A stretch of DNA of 64,000 bases from assembly GCA_907165275.2 (NCBI GenBank), contig OU015664.1:3496001-3560000 (forward strand), written 5' to 3'. The stretch's first letter is position 1; every line of letters starts with the position of its first letter. The DNA is from Zygaena filipendulae (lineage: Eukaryota; Arthropoda; Insecta; Lepidoptera; Zygaenidae). Below, piece after piece: positions 1-11,156 of the stretch. The position numbers were made by a program, and so were the translations under genes. Under the pieces are notes generated by a model, which saw only the letters and a program-made list of their open reading frames with translations, did no database searches and had not been told where the DNA came from.

Positions 1-1700
1 TGAAATTTGCGACACCGGTTTAATTTAACTGAGAATCCGTAAAATTAACATATTAATTTGAGTGACACAAAATAAACCAATAAGTATTCTGAGAAAAGTT
101 TAAAAGTTAGAAATCCTCTTCGAGTGGTATTTAAAGCATGCAGCTTAAAAATATTGACAAGATGGTATTAAACACATGATGAATAATAAAGAAAATTATA
201 TTATTTTTATATTTTAATAAGTATAGCCATGTAGGAGAAATTTTATGACAATTAGGTTCCGTTCAGACAGTGTAGATTTAAAAAAATGCTTTATCTAACC
301 GACATAAGTTTTGTTACTACATCGTCAGAAGGGATCCTAATTTATTGAAATGAAAGTAAAATCGCGACACAGTTAGAGTTTGGAGACAAAATATTCGTAT
401 TATACTTTACTTACATTTATCTAATAGGTATATAAATTCTATAATAATTTATGTTAAGTACGTATACTGAAAGATTTCATGATCGGACTGACGATGACGG
501 TTAGGTAGGTACGTTCTACCAATCATAAATACCACGAGAAAAACTTTTCATTTATTTTTACTAAGTATATTTATAAAAACAAAACTGGAATTACTTTTCA
601 GTCTTAATGAAAACAACTCGTTTATCTTTCTTTTCCTCAATAAACAAAATCACGTAACTAAAATATATCGAATGCCTCACAAGATATCTTTAAATGTTAC
701 ACTAGTAATTTAAACACTAAATTATTATAAATAACTCGTTACGTATAACACCTATCCTTAAAATCGATTTCAAAATTGGTTTGATTTAATTTTATTTCTG
801 CCATTGCCATAAATTATTTAATTTTATCGATTACAGGAAACTCACCGTTTTAATTTAGTGCCCCGTCAATTATTTCAATGTACGACGAACGCATTTCATT
901 TTTGCACTACATACCGTCACAAACATCAATAGGTAGGTACTCAATTTACACAATACACTTACTAAATTAAGTTAATTATTTACATTTATTAATTAATTAA
1001 TTATCTATGATAGGAAACATTTGCTTAATATTTGTACAGAAATAGCTATACTAGAATTAAGAAACAACTTACATCTAAACACATTACTATTAAAAACTAT
1101 GAAGATCCTAATAAAATACTGATAAAATTATAAATACCTAATTTAATTGACACTATACAGCTTAATAACTAAATCATATTATAAATCAACATATCTAACT
1201 TTGGCATTGGTTTCTGCGTTTCTCTTACATCATTTTCTCTATTAAATAAATAAAAACGAAGGTCCAAACGGAATCGAATCAATCAACGTAAAGATCGCAA
1301 ACAATACAGCCTCATAGAGTGAAACAAATATATTATGTAAGCTAACATTAACAATACAACGGGAACTGTTCAACACGATTTCGGCACACAAAAGATATGT
1401 CACCTAAAGATATTTTTAATATAAAATTAATGCCCTTCGGTGTGAAGCTTTTGGGCTTAAAAATATTGCAACATTTTTTTATTATTACGTAATAAATACA
1501 TACTTTACAAACGCACTCGACAATTATTTCAACTCTAGAATCAAGAAGTCGAAGCATATCGAATGCACTTTATACTATAATTTTGGTCACGCGTATCGAG
1601 TTCGTAACAATTGCGTAACGATAGGTTATTTGTGGTGGTCTTAAAATATTTGGCTGGGCGGCGCGGGCGGTGGCAGGCGGAGACCACCCCACGGGTAGAG
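1..1700 (-). other. 3' UTR and downstream flank of BCL11/Cph
   Basis: Very AT-rich sequence downstream of the stop codon at 1701. AATAAA hexamers on the minus strand occur at 1488-1493, 985-990, 791-796, 551-556 and 341-346, so the transcript could end at any of several places; I cannot choose among them. No ORF here resembles a known protein and no mobile element is obvious. Confidence 0.35.
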
Positions 1701-3697
1701 TCACGAGGCTTCGTCTCGACACGCGTTAGACTCGTCGGACAGAGCTAGAGATGCACCGTTACTTTGATTCACAACACACTTGCGCATGTGCTTCTCTAGT
1801 GTCGACGGCACTGAGAACGGCATCTCGCAAAACCTGCACCGGTACACGTCCTTCCCGAGCCGACCGTGCGTCTTCATATGCCTGGTCAACTTGGAACTCT
1901 GCGCGCACGCGTAAGAACATAGCTCACATTTATAAGGTTTCTCGCCCGTGTGAGATCTTCGGTGAACCGTTAAGTTGGAACAGTTCTTGAACACTTTCCC
2001 GCAATATTCACAAGTGTCGTTACGACGTCCGTCTTTTGATTTTAAAAGAGAGTTCTGCAATAAACCATTGCTGCTGTTTTTAAGTCCTTCAAATATGTTA
2101 TCCGGAGGCCTTTGCGCATGCAACGTGGGAAGCCACCAGCCCTCTCCTCTTTCCATATCTAACTTCATGCGTTTAGAAGCTTCAAATGGGTTCTCGAAAG
2201 GGTTAAATAAAGGATGTGGTTGAGGTGGCATCTTTGCAAACTCTTCTTTCAATCGCAACGCAGCAGTGGGTGGCATACCATTAGGTTTTTCACCAGGAGG
2301 AGCGTTGTTATTGTCCTGATCTTTTGCTAGTTGCCATTTGAGTGAGTTTCCTGATTCTTGTAAAGCTTGTTTGAAAGCCTCACTATATTGAGCAATATTT
2401 GATAAGCCAAACTTATCCATCAGCTCACCGACAACTGATGCCGAAGGTGGGTGGGCTGGAGGAATAGCTGGAGTTTGTTTTCGGGAGGGAGCAGAAGGAA
2501 CACTACTATTTGATACGGTTAAGTCTTCAGCTTCCTCCACATCTTCTCCTTCGTCATTTTCGTCCTCATCATCTAGGTCCTCATCATCCAATTCATCATC
2601 TGAGTCATCTTCAACGCTGTCACCACCTGATTCACCATCATCTACATTAGCATTTGGTGCTCGATGAACTTTCATGTGTCGTTTTAATTTAGACGCTTTA
2701 TCAAATGCTTCATCGCACTCACTACACTTGAAAGGTTTTTCTCCAGTATGAGAGCGACGATGCACAATTAAGTTGTTTTCAAAGCGAAATTTCTTGCCAC
2801 AGAATTCACACGAATGGACTGCTTCATCATTATTTCGTTTAACAATAGGTGTTGAAGACGAGCGTTCAGGGGGTGGCGCGTCTGCCGCTGCGGGCTCTGT
2901 GCGTCGTTCTGATGACGTCAAACTATGAGGCCTCGTGGCTTCGCGAGGTGTGTCCACCGTTCCGGGTCCGGCGCCCACCGGTGGAGTCTGGCCGACTCGG
3001 GAGGGCGACGGGGAAGCGAACGGAGGAGAATGCTTCCTGGGGCTAGGAGAGCTGGAATTGCCTGTGGCCGCCCCTGGACTGGTCGTACCGGCCAGTTGCC
3101 GCAAGCGCTGCGAGTAAAAATCCAGCTGGGGTTCAAGTGAGAGTGGTGTTGATACCGGTGGTTGCCGTTCCCTACCAGACACTGATGTTGGTACAACGGG
3201 AGGCCTGTCAGCCGGCGATGGGAATGATTGGTGTGGTGGAAGGGAATTCACTGCCGCGGCGGCAGCTGCCGCAGCCAGGTTCAACCCATGGTGCCGAAAT
3301 TGCTCAGAAACAAGCTGTTCCATACGAAATCGATGGTCATGATGGTTGGGTCGAGCAAACAATGGTGTTGGAGGTACTGATGGATGAGCCAGAGGAGGAA
3401 GACTCCCTGGCATAGGCATTCTGAGCAGTCCCCCGACACCAAATGGTGAGTGCATGTCCGGTGGTGGCAGGAGAGGATGGTGGCGTAGTGAAGGTGGTGG
3501 TAGTGGTGCCCCAGTTGATGAGCAGCCAGAACTTGAGGACGAGGTGCTAGACGATGAGTGATTCTGTTTACTCGGCTGCTGTTGAGGTGCACTCTCCATG
3601 TAAATCTTGACTCCATGCACATGCTGCACGTGCTGCAATAGCCTCCACGCTGAATGCACACGAGCTTTACAGGTTGAGCACACGTAGTTGCTCGGTT
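1701..3697 (-). CDS. Cph: BCL11/Cph terminal coding exon: five C2H2-type fingers and one C2HC finger region
   Basis: This last exon encodes residues 202-866 of the joined model. The acceptor is a pyrimidine-rich tract ending in cccacag just before 3697, and the first codon is split (G|aa, Glu). Fingers by Cys/His positions: C208-C211-H224-H229; C498-C501-H514-H518; C526-C529-H542-H546; C764-C767-H780-H784; C792-C795-H808-H812; and C822-C825-H838-C842. HTGEKP linkers join fingers 2-3 and 4-5. Between them are Ser/Pro-rich tracts, eight alanines (343-350), an LEPQLDFYSQRLRQLAG block resembling vertebrate BCL11, an Asp/Glu-rich run (about 562-593), and an SEAFKQAL block also recognisable in BCL11A. 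The C-terminal cluster (EYCGKVFKNCSNLTVHRRSH, then CAQSSKLTRHMKTHG) is almost identical to the vertebrate one. The finger 2-3 pair is more diverged. An ATG-initiated frame extends 31 nt further into the intron, but the acceptor and homology place the exon start at 3697. Confidence 0.97.
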
Positions 3698-3884
3698 CTG
3701 TGGGCAAAGAGAAAAACAAATTTAACAAAAACTACTTAACATTAGATAGATACCCGATGGTGGGTGAAAGATGGGAAAGTTTCCCGATGGAAGATTAAAA
3801 GCAATATTAACACGGGCAAAGTGTCTAGTAATAGCTCTCACATATCGTAGTGTTGGGTCTAGGGTGTGGGCGCGGGACGCATGT

Positions 3885-4020
3885 TAAGCAGGCGAAGGTT
3901 CTGAGGTTCCGTACGTCGGCGAGGGTGAGTGATCGCCGCCGCGTGGGCCACGTGATTCATGCACCTCTGCCGTCTTATGAAATATACGCAGAGTGATATC
4001 ACGTACAGACGGACGCGCGG
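3885..4020. promoter_or_regulatory. GC-rich intronic island with a CACGTG E-box
   Basis: A roughly 130-bp GC-rich patch in AT-rich intron. It contains a perfect CACGTG E-box at 3949-3954 and further ACGT cores just after it. It lies within 350 bp of the terminal exon. A consensus-like plus-strand donor (gagg|gtgagt) is also present, but no exon could be built on it. Possible enhancer; function unproven. Confidence 0.25.
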
Positions 4021-5424
4021 GTTAAGACTGTTGATATTGAAATCTATGTAACATTATCTCAGTTAGAAAGAATGTATTTCTTTTTTTTTTGTATGTGAAG
4101 GTTTCATATATGTTTATGATTCTTGTAGGTAACTGGGATTTTTATATAATTATGGTAATTGGTAATGTTTAAGTATGAATATAAAATAATAATATTGAAA
4201 AGGATTAACTTATAGTGTTGTCTCTTGTAAAATTTGAATAAGATCCGATGGGAAGGATTTGGTTGGAAAGCGATTAAGCGATGTAGCTTAATATTTGTTT
4301 CATCGTTTAAAGGTAAAATAATTAACCTCAGAGCCCTGATTCACTATGAACATAACACGCCGCGTTTCGCTAATGCACACCCAAATTGTTTCCTCCCAGT
4401 ACCCACAGAAGTTTCACAAAAAAACAAAACACAGACAAAGAATATATTTTATAATAAGTGTGTGATTTTTGGTCATATAGAGCATTTGGAATTACACAAC
4501 AGGCAACGCCACGCGCGTTTATTAATAAAAATTGGTCTGTTCTGATATATTAAATATCTAAACGGTGAACTAAAAAGGTTAAACAATGGTAGGTAGGTAT
4601 ATGATATTCTTGAGATGAGGTCATATGGTCAAGGCGCGTCCTGAATCAGTTTTGACAGTAATTTGATTGCTCATTGTGAACCCAAGCGAGACGTTTTATT
4701 GGGAAGACAATTCCGTCCTAACAGATTTTAGTGTTGTACTAAACAGAGAAATATTTTATCGATAGGTAATATCCGAAATCCTCTGTTCTTCAAAGAGAGT
4801 CAGTATAATTCTAAGTCGGTTATTTCATAATTTGCCATGCTTGCTATACAAAATTCAATATTGTCTTCTATGCTGATATGTATGTCTTTGAACTGATTGA
4901 GGCTGTTTAGGTAATATAATTTTGCGTATTATTTTTCTGCATTGGCATACATAACAAAAACAAACATTAGTTTATCATGTGTATATTAAATTTATGTAAA
5001 GTAATTTGGATTGATATTATTTCTCAGCAATTTTATCTATTACAAAATCTACCCATATTAACAGAAATTCATCATAATAGAGTTTACTACGACATATTAT
5101 GTTACTAATAAACAGTTATTTTTTTTTTATATTGTATTAATAAATAATCGATAGGTACGTCGAGTGTGGGCTGTCGGTATGGTATCGATATTTATTCATG
5201 GACCACACTATTGTCAGTGGGCGCGGTTCGATAAGCGAACTCGACTGTTAAGACGATTATTGAAATGTAACGGTCAGATTGTGACCGACCGGAAAGACGA
5301 TATGTACAGGATGCTCACATCGCATATCCAGACCAGACAGTGAAAATAATTATTTTTCTTCAAACACATACCCAAGAATTATAAAATCCCGCGTAGATGA
5401 AATCGTTAGCTATTACTAAATTGT

Positions 5425-5570
5425 TTTTATTTTTTATGTCATAGGAGGCAAACGGGCAAGTGGTACACCTGATGGTAAGTGATTACCGCCGCCCATGGAC
5501 ATCTGCAACACCAGAAGGCATGCAGGTGCGTTGCCGACCTGGAATGGGGATGGCATGGAGCTAGAATCCG
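5425..5570 (-). repeat. Lepidopteran retroposon fragment, reverse orientation
   Basis: Starts with a T-rich run and atgtcataggaggcaaacgg, then the widely dispersed 'ctgatggtaagtgattaccg ... cccatgg' body and cctggaatgggg. The T-run plus the gtcat...ggcaaacggg end is the reverse complement of the 3' tail of the SINE at 51098-51372, which ends tatgacataaaaa. This is therefore the 3' end of a related non-autonomous retroposon on the minus strand. Confidence 0.6.
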
Positions 5571-5830
5571 TCTTTTCAAATCTCAGTTTAGGACTAATGG
5601 ATAGATATTATAACTATGGAACATTTTGTGTATGGAATATCAGTCTAATAAACAATAGGTATTAGTTATGACTGTTTGCTGGTTGAATGTGCGTATGTGA
5701 TCTATGTCAGTATTTGTTTATAAATTTATTTCAATAAATATACAGTTTTTGTACTTTTCTTCCAATGGCCATAACATGTTAAAACACTTTTCAAAGTTTA
5801 TCTTAACACCAACTTTCGTCAACACACTAC

Positions 5831-5986
5831 GATATAAAAGCGAAAAGTCAGTGTGTCACTGACTAAACACGTAAATTCTAAAACTACTAAACCGGTGACG
5901 TAAATAGTTGTAGGAGATGTCAGTTATGTCAGTTATGGATTTAACTAAACTAATGCGAGTGAAACCGCGGGGCATATCTAGTATAA
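5831..5986 (-). repeat. Fragment of the 'ccgcggtttcac' interspersed family, reverse orientation
   Basis: The piece gcgagtgaaaccgcggggc followed by atctagt is the reverse complement of the family head (actagctgtgcc..gcggtttcac). The preceding about 120 bp fits a decayed body. Many copies of this family occur in the window. Confidence 0.5.
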
Positions 5987-6206
5987 TTATATTTCTTCAT
6001 TCTAATCCTACTGTAGGTATATGAACAGTCATACGTGCTATCGTGATATGTATCAATATTGTGACCTTTTTGTCCGAAGCATTGTTCGTTTGTACTTACT
6101 TCGTCTTGGTCACCCTAATGTACCGATGGAACAAACATTTATATGCAATCTATTAATAAATAGCCTAATTTTTGAAACCCCTTTCATTTTTTGTTTGATG
6201 CATGTT

Positions 6207-6600
6207 ACATTGTTATCCTAGGGGTGAAAGTAACTTATGTAGTCCCGAGACGGGGTTTGGCGCCCGAGCGTAGCGAGGGCGCCAATATATCGAGGGACTA
6301 AATAAGTCTTTCTCCCGAGGGTAACACTGTGCTTTTCATTACGAATGCAAGGAAAGTCAAAATAAAAATAGGAATTAGCTAAAGAAAAAAATGAGTGAAT
6401 TTTATTTTACATAAATCAACCATTAGGTGTGCTACTGGCCAGTAAGTATGCCCCCTATGACAAAAAAAAACTTGAGTTTCTGCAGTATCCAGCTGTCAGT
6501 TGAAAGCGATTCTCCCTAGGGCTGAAAAGGGTTACTTTCAACCCGCTTCTCAGGCAACTTCAGACCTACTTTCCGAGTATGAGTAATGAAAATATATTTT
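6207..6600 (+). mobile_element. Foldback MITE-like element, copy 1
   Basis: 394 bp shared, in the opposite orientation, with 23439-24055. The left part is a long imperfect hairpin: gttatcctaggggtgaaagt pairs with the later gtctttctcccgagggtaac, enclosing a ggcgccc...gggcgcc inner stem. The right part is a second hairpin centred on CCCTAGGG, with arms gttgaaag and ctttcaac. The motif GAAAGTAAC or a close variant recurs in the hairpin arms. It has no coding capacity and no conventional terminal inverted repeat. The family is unassigned. Confidence 0.7.
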
Positions 6601-6610
6601 TTAGCACCTT

Positions 6611-6880
6611 CGACACCGTTGGTCTAGTGGTTGTGAACTTGACTGCTACGCCGGGTGTCGTCGGTTCGATTCCGGCGTCAGGGTAAACATTTGTATGATA
6701 AACATTATTTGTTTTCACTCTAAATTTGGGTGATTAGTACATAGGTGTCATAATTAGTTTTTTTTTCAGTATGCCTATTATATAGTAGGTATGTGAACTC
6801 AAGAAGTGTAAATGCTATCCATGGGCATACAGTTTTTTTAGACTGTGGTATCAACATCGACCATTTTAAATTACAAAAAA
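6611..6880 (+). repeat. tRNA-derived SINE
   Basis: The head has a box A-like tggtctagtgg and a box B ggttcgattcc about 34 nt apart, as in tRNA-derived pol III promoters, but the sequence is not a foldable complete tRNA. The tRNA-unrelated body follows (gggtaaacatttgtatgata). The 3' limit is approximate. It abuts the end of the foldback element at 6600. Confidence 0.6.
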
Positions 6881-9150
6881 GGAGCAGTGTGTTCCATTGC
6901 CAGTCCCATCGGGAAATAATACTATTATCAGGAGAAAATTTGAAACCACCCGAATGAAATGTGGTATTTTTCTACCAACCCTACCCAAATACCGTCTCAG
7001 CCACGTTACAACAATCATAAAGGACGTAGAGGTTCACCAGCGCTCGGTAGCCGGTTCCAATGTAGTATAAAAATAAGATTGATCAGCAGCTTACACCGAT
7101 TATCTGACGCTGTAATTTGAATGGTCCGTTTGATAGCATCTCTCAAACGGACAGCGCTTGTGTGTGATAATTAAATGATAACAATAATATATATAGATTG
7201 TTACTGTCGTGTGTGTGCGGCGTGCGGTGTGGGTTCTCTTATAGGTAGGTGACTGTACTCGTAGCTCTAGTTATCGACGAGATTAATTAATTGTCAAGCA
7301 AGTGTTTATGTTACGTTAACAATTTCATTTCATTAAATTTAAAATAATTTTAGAAACAACATTTTTTTTTATCAAGATGAATAGAATATACTTTCCTGGA
7401 AATGTATACGAAATCAAAGAATTTGGTATTCGAAGTGGTAGGACTTGGCATTTTTGTTGGAAAACTTTTAAAATTAGAACTCTACGTCGTATTAAATTTT
7501 TTTGTGGCCAGTTCTCGTGTAACGATATACAAGAAAAAAGGTTTAACAACCGTTTCGATTTCAAAAGGCAATCGCTTATTACTGGCCATTGTGTGGGCTG
7601 TGAGCCAGTGGGGGGTGAAATTTTTAAACACCACCCGTCTGGACGCCTCCCAACCCCGTACCACCACTTCCGTGGGGTATCTCTTAAACGGGCAGCAAGT
7701 AAAAGGACTGTTGTGACTAACTGAATCTAAAACCGAGCGTATTAGCTGGCTATATCGATACATCTGGTATTTACGCCAGTTTAACCACGTCCGCGCGGAA
7801 TTATTATTTAATGGAGAATATTACTGAATCGTGTGATGTATTAAATTGAATTTGTATTAAATTTAGTTAACTTAGCAGCAGAAGTAAGACTTTTAGACAT
7901 TACCAAAAAGAATATAAAAGTTACATATTTTTTAAGCGCTTTGTTTAAAAAATAATAAATATTAAAATAGATATAGAACAGTACAGAATTTTTCTGAAAA
8001 TGCAGAATTCACGCCGCCCATTTAGAACATTCCTCGGCCGGAAGCCCCGGCGCTGCTTCCGGCGACGACGACAGTTGTTCGCACCCCAGCGCCTCTAACG
8101 GACACTACAAGAAACTACAAACACCCCAGTATAGGTACATACATACCTCTCTTTACAATTTGATTTAACTTCTATTTCACAGCTTTACCTATTGCGATGT
8201 GATACTGATAATGTTTATAAACATACTTAATCAAAATAGATCTTAAAATTAATTAATAGGTATACATAATTTTAAATGTGACTAATTAGATTTACCATTC
8301 AGAAGCCTAGTTTTAAATGTATTGTAGCAGGTGGGTACTGTACCTACTCCTGTATTTAAATCAGATGAGAAATATAATGCCATTTTTATTTTTTATTTAA
8401 GAGTTCTATTTTAATATCGAGAACGCAATTCGAAATCCGCGTCGGGGTGGCGCGATCCGCCGAGTAGACTCGCCATCGACTTGTTATGCGGCGGATGTCC
8501 GTCGCGCCGCTGCGCTGAATGACCGTCTTCCCCTTCCGCACGCCCCCGCACGGCCCCGCTCACCCCCCCGAACCCGGTTCAACCCAACGCCAAGTTATTA
8601 CCCGAATGGTGCGAATCGTGTGACCCATAACTGGCGACATGTTATGAGCAAAAATAAAATATCAAAAACTGTTGGAACGTTCGGAATTCGTAATTTGTGA
8701 ATTTTCATCATTTCGAGAAATCGTTAAATGTACCTATTTTTGCGATGAAAGCGTGATTCGATATATAATTAAAATTATTGAATTTATTTTACAAACAATA
8801 AATTTAATAATTGTAATGAATCCCAATTGCCATTAATTTACTTAGATAATATTAGTTCTTCTCTTTTCGTATTTTTTTTTCAATAACCACTTTTTATTAA
8901 TTTATACGTGTTATTTCAAGGAATTTAATGAAGTTTATGATACCCAACCGTTTTAAAATGATAATGGCAGAATGATAGCGGCCAGTTGATGGCTGTAGCT
9001 TGTAGGTAAGTAGGTAGGTACTTATAATATCTACATAATTATAAATTTGATATCCTTGAAAAGATTGGAAAACGCCGTTGGCCTAACATCACACATAAGC
9101 ATTTCTCGGTAGGTAATGACGCAACGAACAAATATTTGTCCAACGTCTAT
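6881..9150. other. Intronic sequence with two GC-rich islands
   Basis: Mostly AT-rich with no recognised gene. Two islands stand out: 7985-8105, containing a perfect 9-bp inverted repeat (8037-8063), and 8430-8600, which is C-rich. Short ORFs at 7377-7763 run on both strands over a third, balanced stretch (7590-7780) and match nothing I know. Confidence 0.4.
8037..8063. repeat. Perfect 9-bp inverted repeat (GC hairpin)
   Basis: gccggaagc and gcttccggc flank a 9-nt spacer. The stem is strong against an AT-rich background and contains two mirrored GGAA/TTCC (ETS-type) cores. Confidence 0.6.
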
Positions 9151-9507
9151 AGGGTAAAGGCGTGATAGATGCCCCAGTGGGATAGATGCCTCATTTTCAA
9201 AAAACCTAACTTCCCAAACTCGCGACTAACAAACAATAGTATAATTAAGAGCTGTAGTCACCCTGCACCTTATTTAGCCACAGACCGTCGTGCAGTGAGG
9301 ACGTGTTTCGCTCGTGTGTGCATTCATTTTCGCGGCGAACTTTACAAACGCGTCAAAGTTTTAAAGGTTAGTATTTGCTGTTGTATAACTTTATAATTAG
9401 TCATTATTTCCGTTATATTTTTTATTACGTCAATATATTGATTCATCGAGTATGCATCTAGATGTAAATAGTTGCTTTTTTGTTTTTTATTTATTTAAAA
9501 AATACTT

Positions 9508-9541
9508 GGGCAACTATCCCTATCAAAAAGGATAGTTGCCC
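9508..9541. repeat. Perfect 12-bp inverted repeat of the outer transposon's end motif
   Basis: gggcaactatcc (9508-9519) and ggatagttgccc (9530-9541) flank a 10-nt spacer. A 14-bp palindrome, tgcccctaggggca, follows at 9561-9574 and leads into another ggcatctatc copy. These resemble duplicated transposase-binding sites. Confidence 0.75.
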
Positions 9542-9717
9542 TAATTTTTCGAGGTATAGGTGCCCCTAGGGGCATCTATCTCTCCATACACTATGTATAC
9601 CCATATGTGGTTTCAGTGTATATTTTGAACATATTTTTGTATTCTCTTATATTTTTTATGTGTGTGTGTGTGTTACATATGTTTATATTTGGACTTTTTA
9701 CTGATTGTAGCAGAACC

Positions 9718-10010
9718 ATGCCACGAAAATATCACAGAAAGGAAGGAGTGCGAGCTCGAATATGTTCTTGGACTACAGAACAATTGCAATCAACTTTCGA
9801 CGAAATGGACAGAAATATCATGGGGTCAATTCAGTCACATCTGCCGAGAAAGGTGAAACAATGACAATCGTTGGCTGTTGCAATGCAGTTGGTAATTTTC
9901 TTCCACCAGTTCTTATGATAAAAGGTGTGAATAAGAAACCTGAATTTGAAGATGGACTTTCAATGGGCTCAAAAGTATATATGAATATAAAATCGGCATA
10001 TGAACATTTA
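9718..10010 (+). pseudogene. DDE_1 (pogo/Tigger/Jerky-type) transposase remnant
   Basis: ATG at 9718 opens MPRKYHRKEGVRARICSWTT, a start typical of pogo-family transposases, but the frame stops at 9864. An overlapping second frame (ATG 9762) carries SAEKGETMTIVGCCNAVGNF then LPPVLMIKGVNKKPEF, which is characteristic of the beginning of the DDE_1 catalytic domain. Much of the protein between N terminus and catalytic domain is missing and the frame has shifted. The coding sequence is then cut at the codons for AYEHL by the nested element. After the insertion, the continuing frame at 11159 stops within about ten codons. The catalytic triad is not present, so no active enzyme can be made. Confidence 0.72.
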
Positions 10011-11156
10011 GGGGAGCGAGGGGCTTGTTGTAACAGTTTTCATTAAAACTAATATATCTTGAAATCTATTGATTAAATTTCTACTAAATAAAGATGGATG
10101 AATACTGTAACTCTTCCTCTACCAAATCAAGTAAAAATAATACCATAACTATTGGTCATTATTTTACAATCAATTATTTTCTAGAAGAAGTGCGGTGTTA
10201 CAACTTACCTCGTGCTTGGGGCAAGTTGTAACATCTAACGGGGCAAGTAGTAACGACAAAAAAAAACGACAATAATACCTCTAATCATTTATTCTTTGTT
10301 TTTTTTTTTTAAATTGACATCTTTCTAAAGTAAGTATTACGTAATTCTTATCAAAAATCAACTCAAATACATTTTTTTAGTAATCAACACTTAAAAATTA
10401 AGTAATTAACAGTATAGTATAGTAATTAACAATATCGGCGCACTTGAGTAGGTACGAAGCTATCTTATCTTCCTCTTCTGCAGTAAATACTTGTCTAGGC
10501 TTAACATAACCAACTCTTAATCTTTCATTATTCTTCTTTTTCTTTATGTATCTATAAAGAGAGACGTGACATAATCCGAAAGTCTGACTAGCTTTCCGAA
10601 TACTGCATTTGTTTTCTAAAACTTCAGCTGCCGCTAACTCGTATACTTCTTGGCTTTGTGTTGCCCGCTCTGACTTTCCTTTTATACACTCTCATTCTAA
10701 AACAAAAGAAAAAAGTAGGTATCTACATCATAACTTGGGGCATGTTGTAACACGTTACAACAAGCCCCGGGATTTTGTTACAACTAACCCTATGGTATGA
10801 TTTTCAACACTTATCAAGATAATTATTTAAACAATTTAGCAATCATAAAAACTGTTACACACTATCAGAGATAGATAAATTTGAATGGAAATAAGATATA
10901 GAAAATTTGAAATTAGTCGATATTAAATACGCAAACCGAAATTTTACGACAGTACAATTTTATATTACCTGGCAGAAATGAAGCACGTGTACACTTCCGC
11001 TCACTGCGCCGGCCGGCGGGACATTGGCTATGGCAACATGATGCGGCGCGGTTTATAGGTTAAATCGAGTCAAAGAAATACGTTAATAGCGTTTAAGATC
11101 CTAGTGAAAAGGGCCTGTTACTACTTACCCCTGTTACAACAAGCCCCTCGCTCCCC
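10011..11156 (-). mobile_element. Second pogo-like transposon nested in the first, 26-bp perfect terminal inverted repeats
   Basis: The 26-bp ends at 10011-10036 and 11131-11156 are exact inverted repeats beginning ggggagcgaggggcttgttg. TA flanks both sides (10009-10010, 11157-11158). Internal copies of the end motif lie at 10197-10254 (gttacaactt / aagttgtaac and ggggcaagtagtaac) and at 10737-10768, where ggggcatgttgtaac is followed by its near-perfect inverse. A helix-turn-helix remnant is coded on the minus strand. At 1146 bp it is non-autonomous, and it must be younger than the element it interrupts. Confidence 0.85.
10441..10693 (-). pseudogene. Pogo-type (psq-like) helix-turn-helix transposase N terminus, frameshifted
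   Basis: Read on the minus strand, ATG near 10693 starts MRVYKRK. A one-base shift then gives a frame with ERATQSQEVYELAAAEVLEN and KCSIRKASQTFGLCHVSLYR followed by a Lys-rich run and FTAEEEDKIASYLLKC. The alternation 'SIRKASQTFG...SLYRYI' is the classic psq/pogo DNA-binding helix-turn-helix. No catalytic domain follows, so only the DNA-binding part of a transposase remains. It probably came from the autonomous partner of the nested element. Confidence 0.72.

Noticed and set aside
2849..3415. Several plus- and minus-strand ORFs of 60-126 codons over the BCL11/Cph exon
   Set aside because: They are alternative frames of a GC-rich, well-supported coding exon. The finger-bearing frame is the real one.
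3885..4020. Possible extra exon with a gagg|gtgagt plus-strand donor
   Set aside because: No matching acceptor or conserved frame, and it is on the strand opposite the gene.
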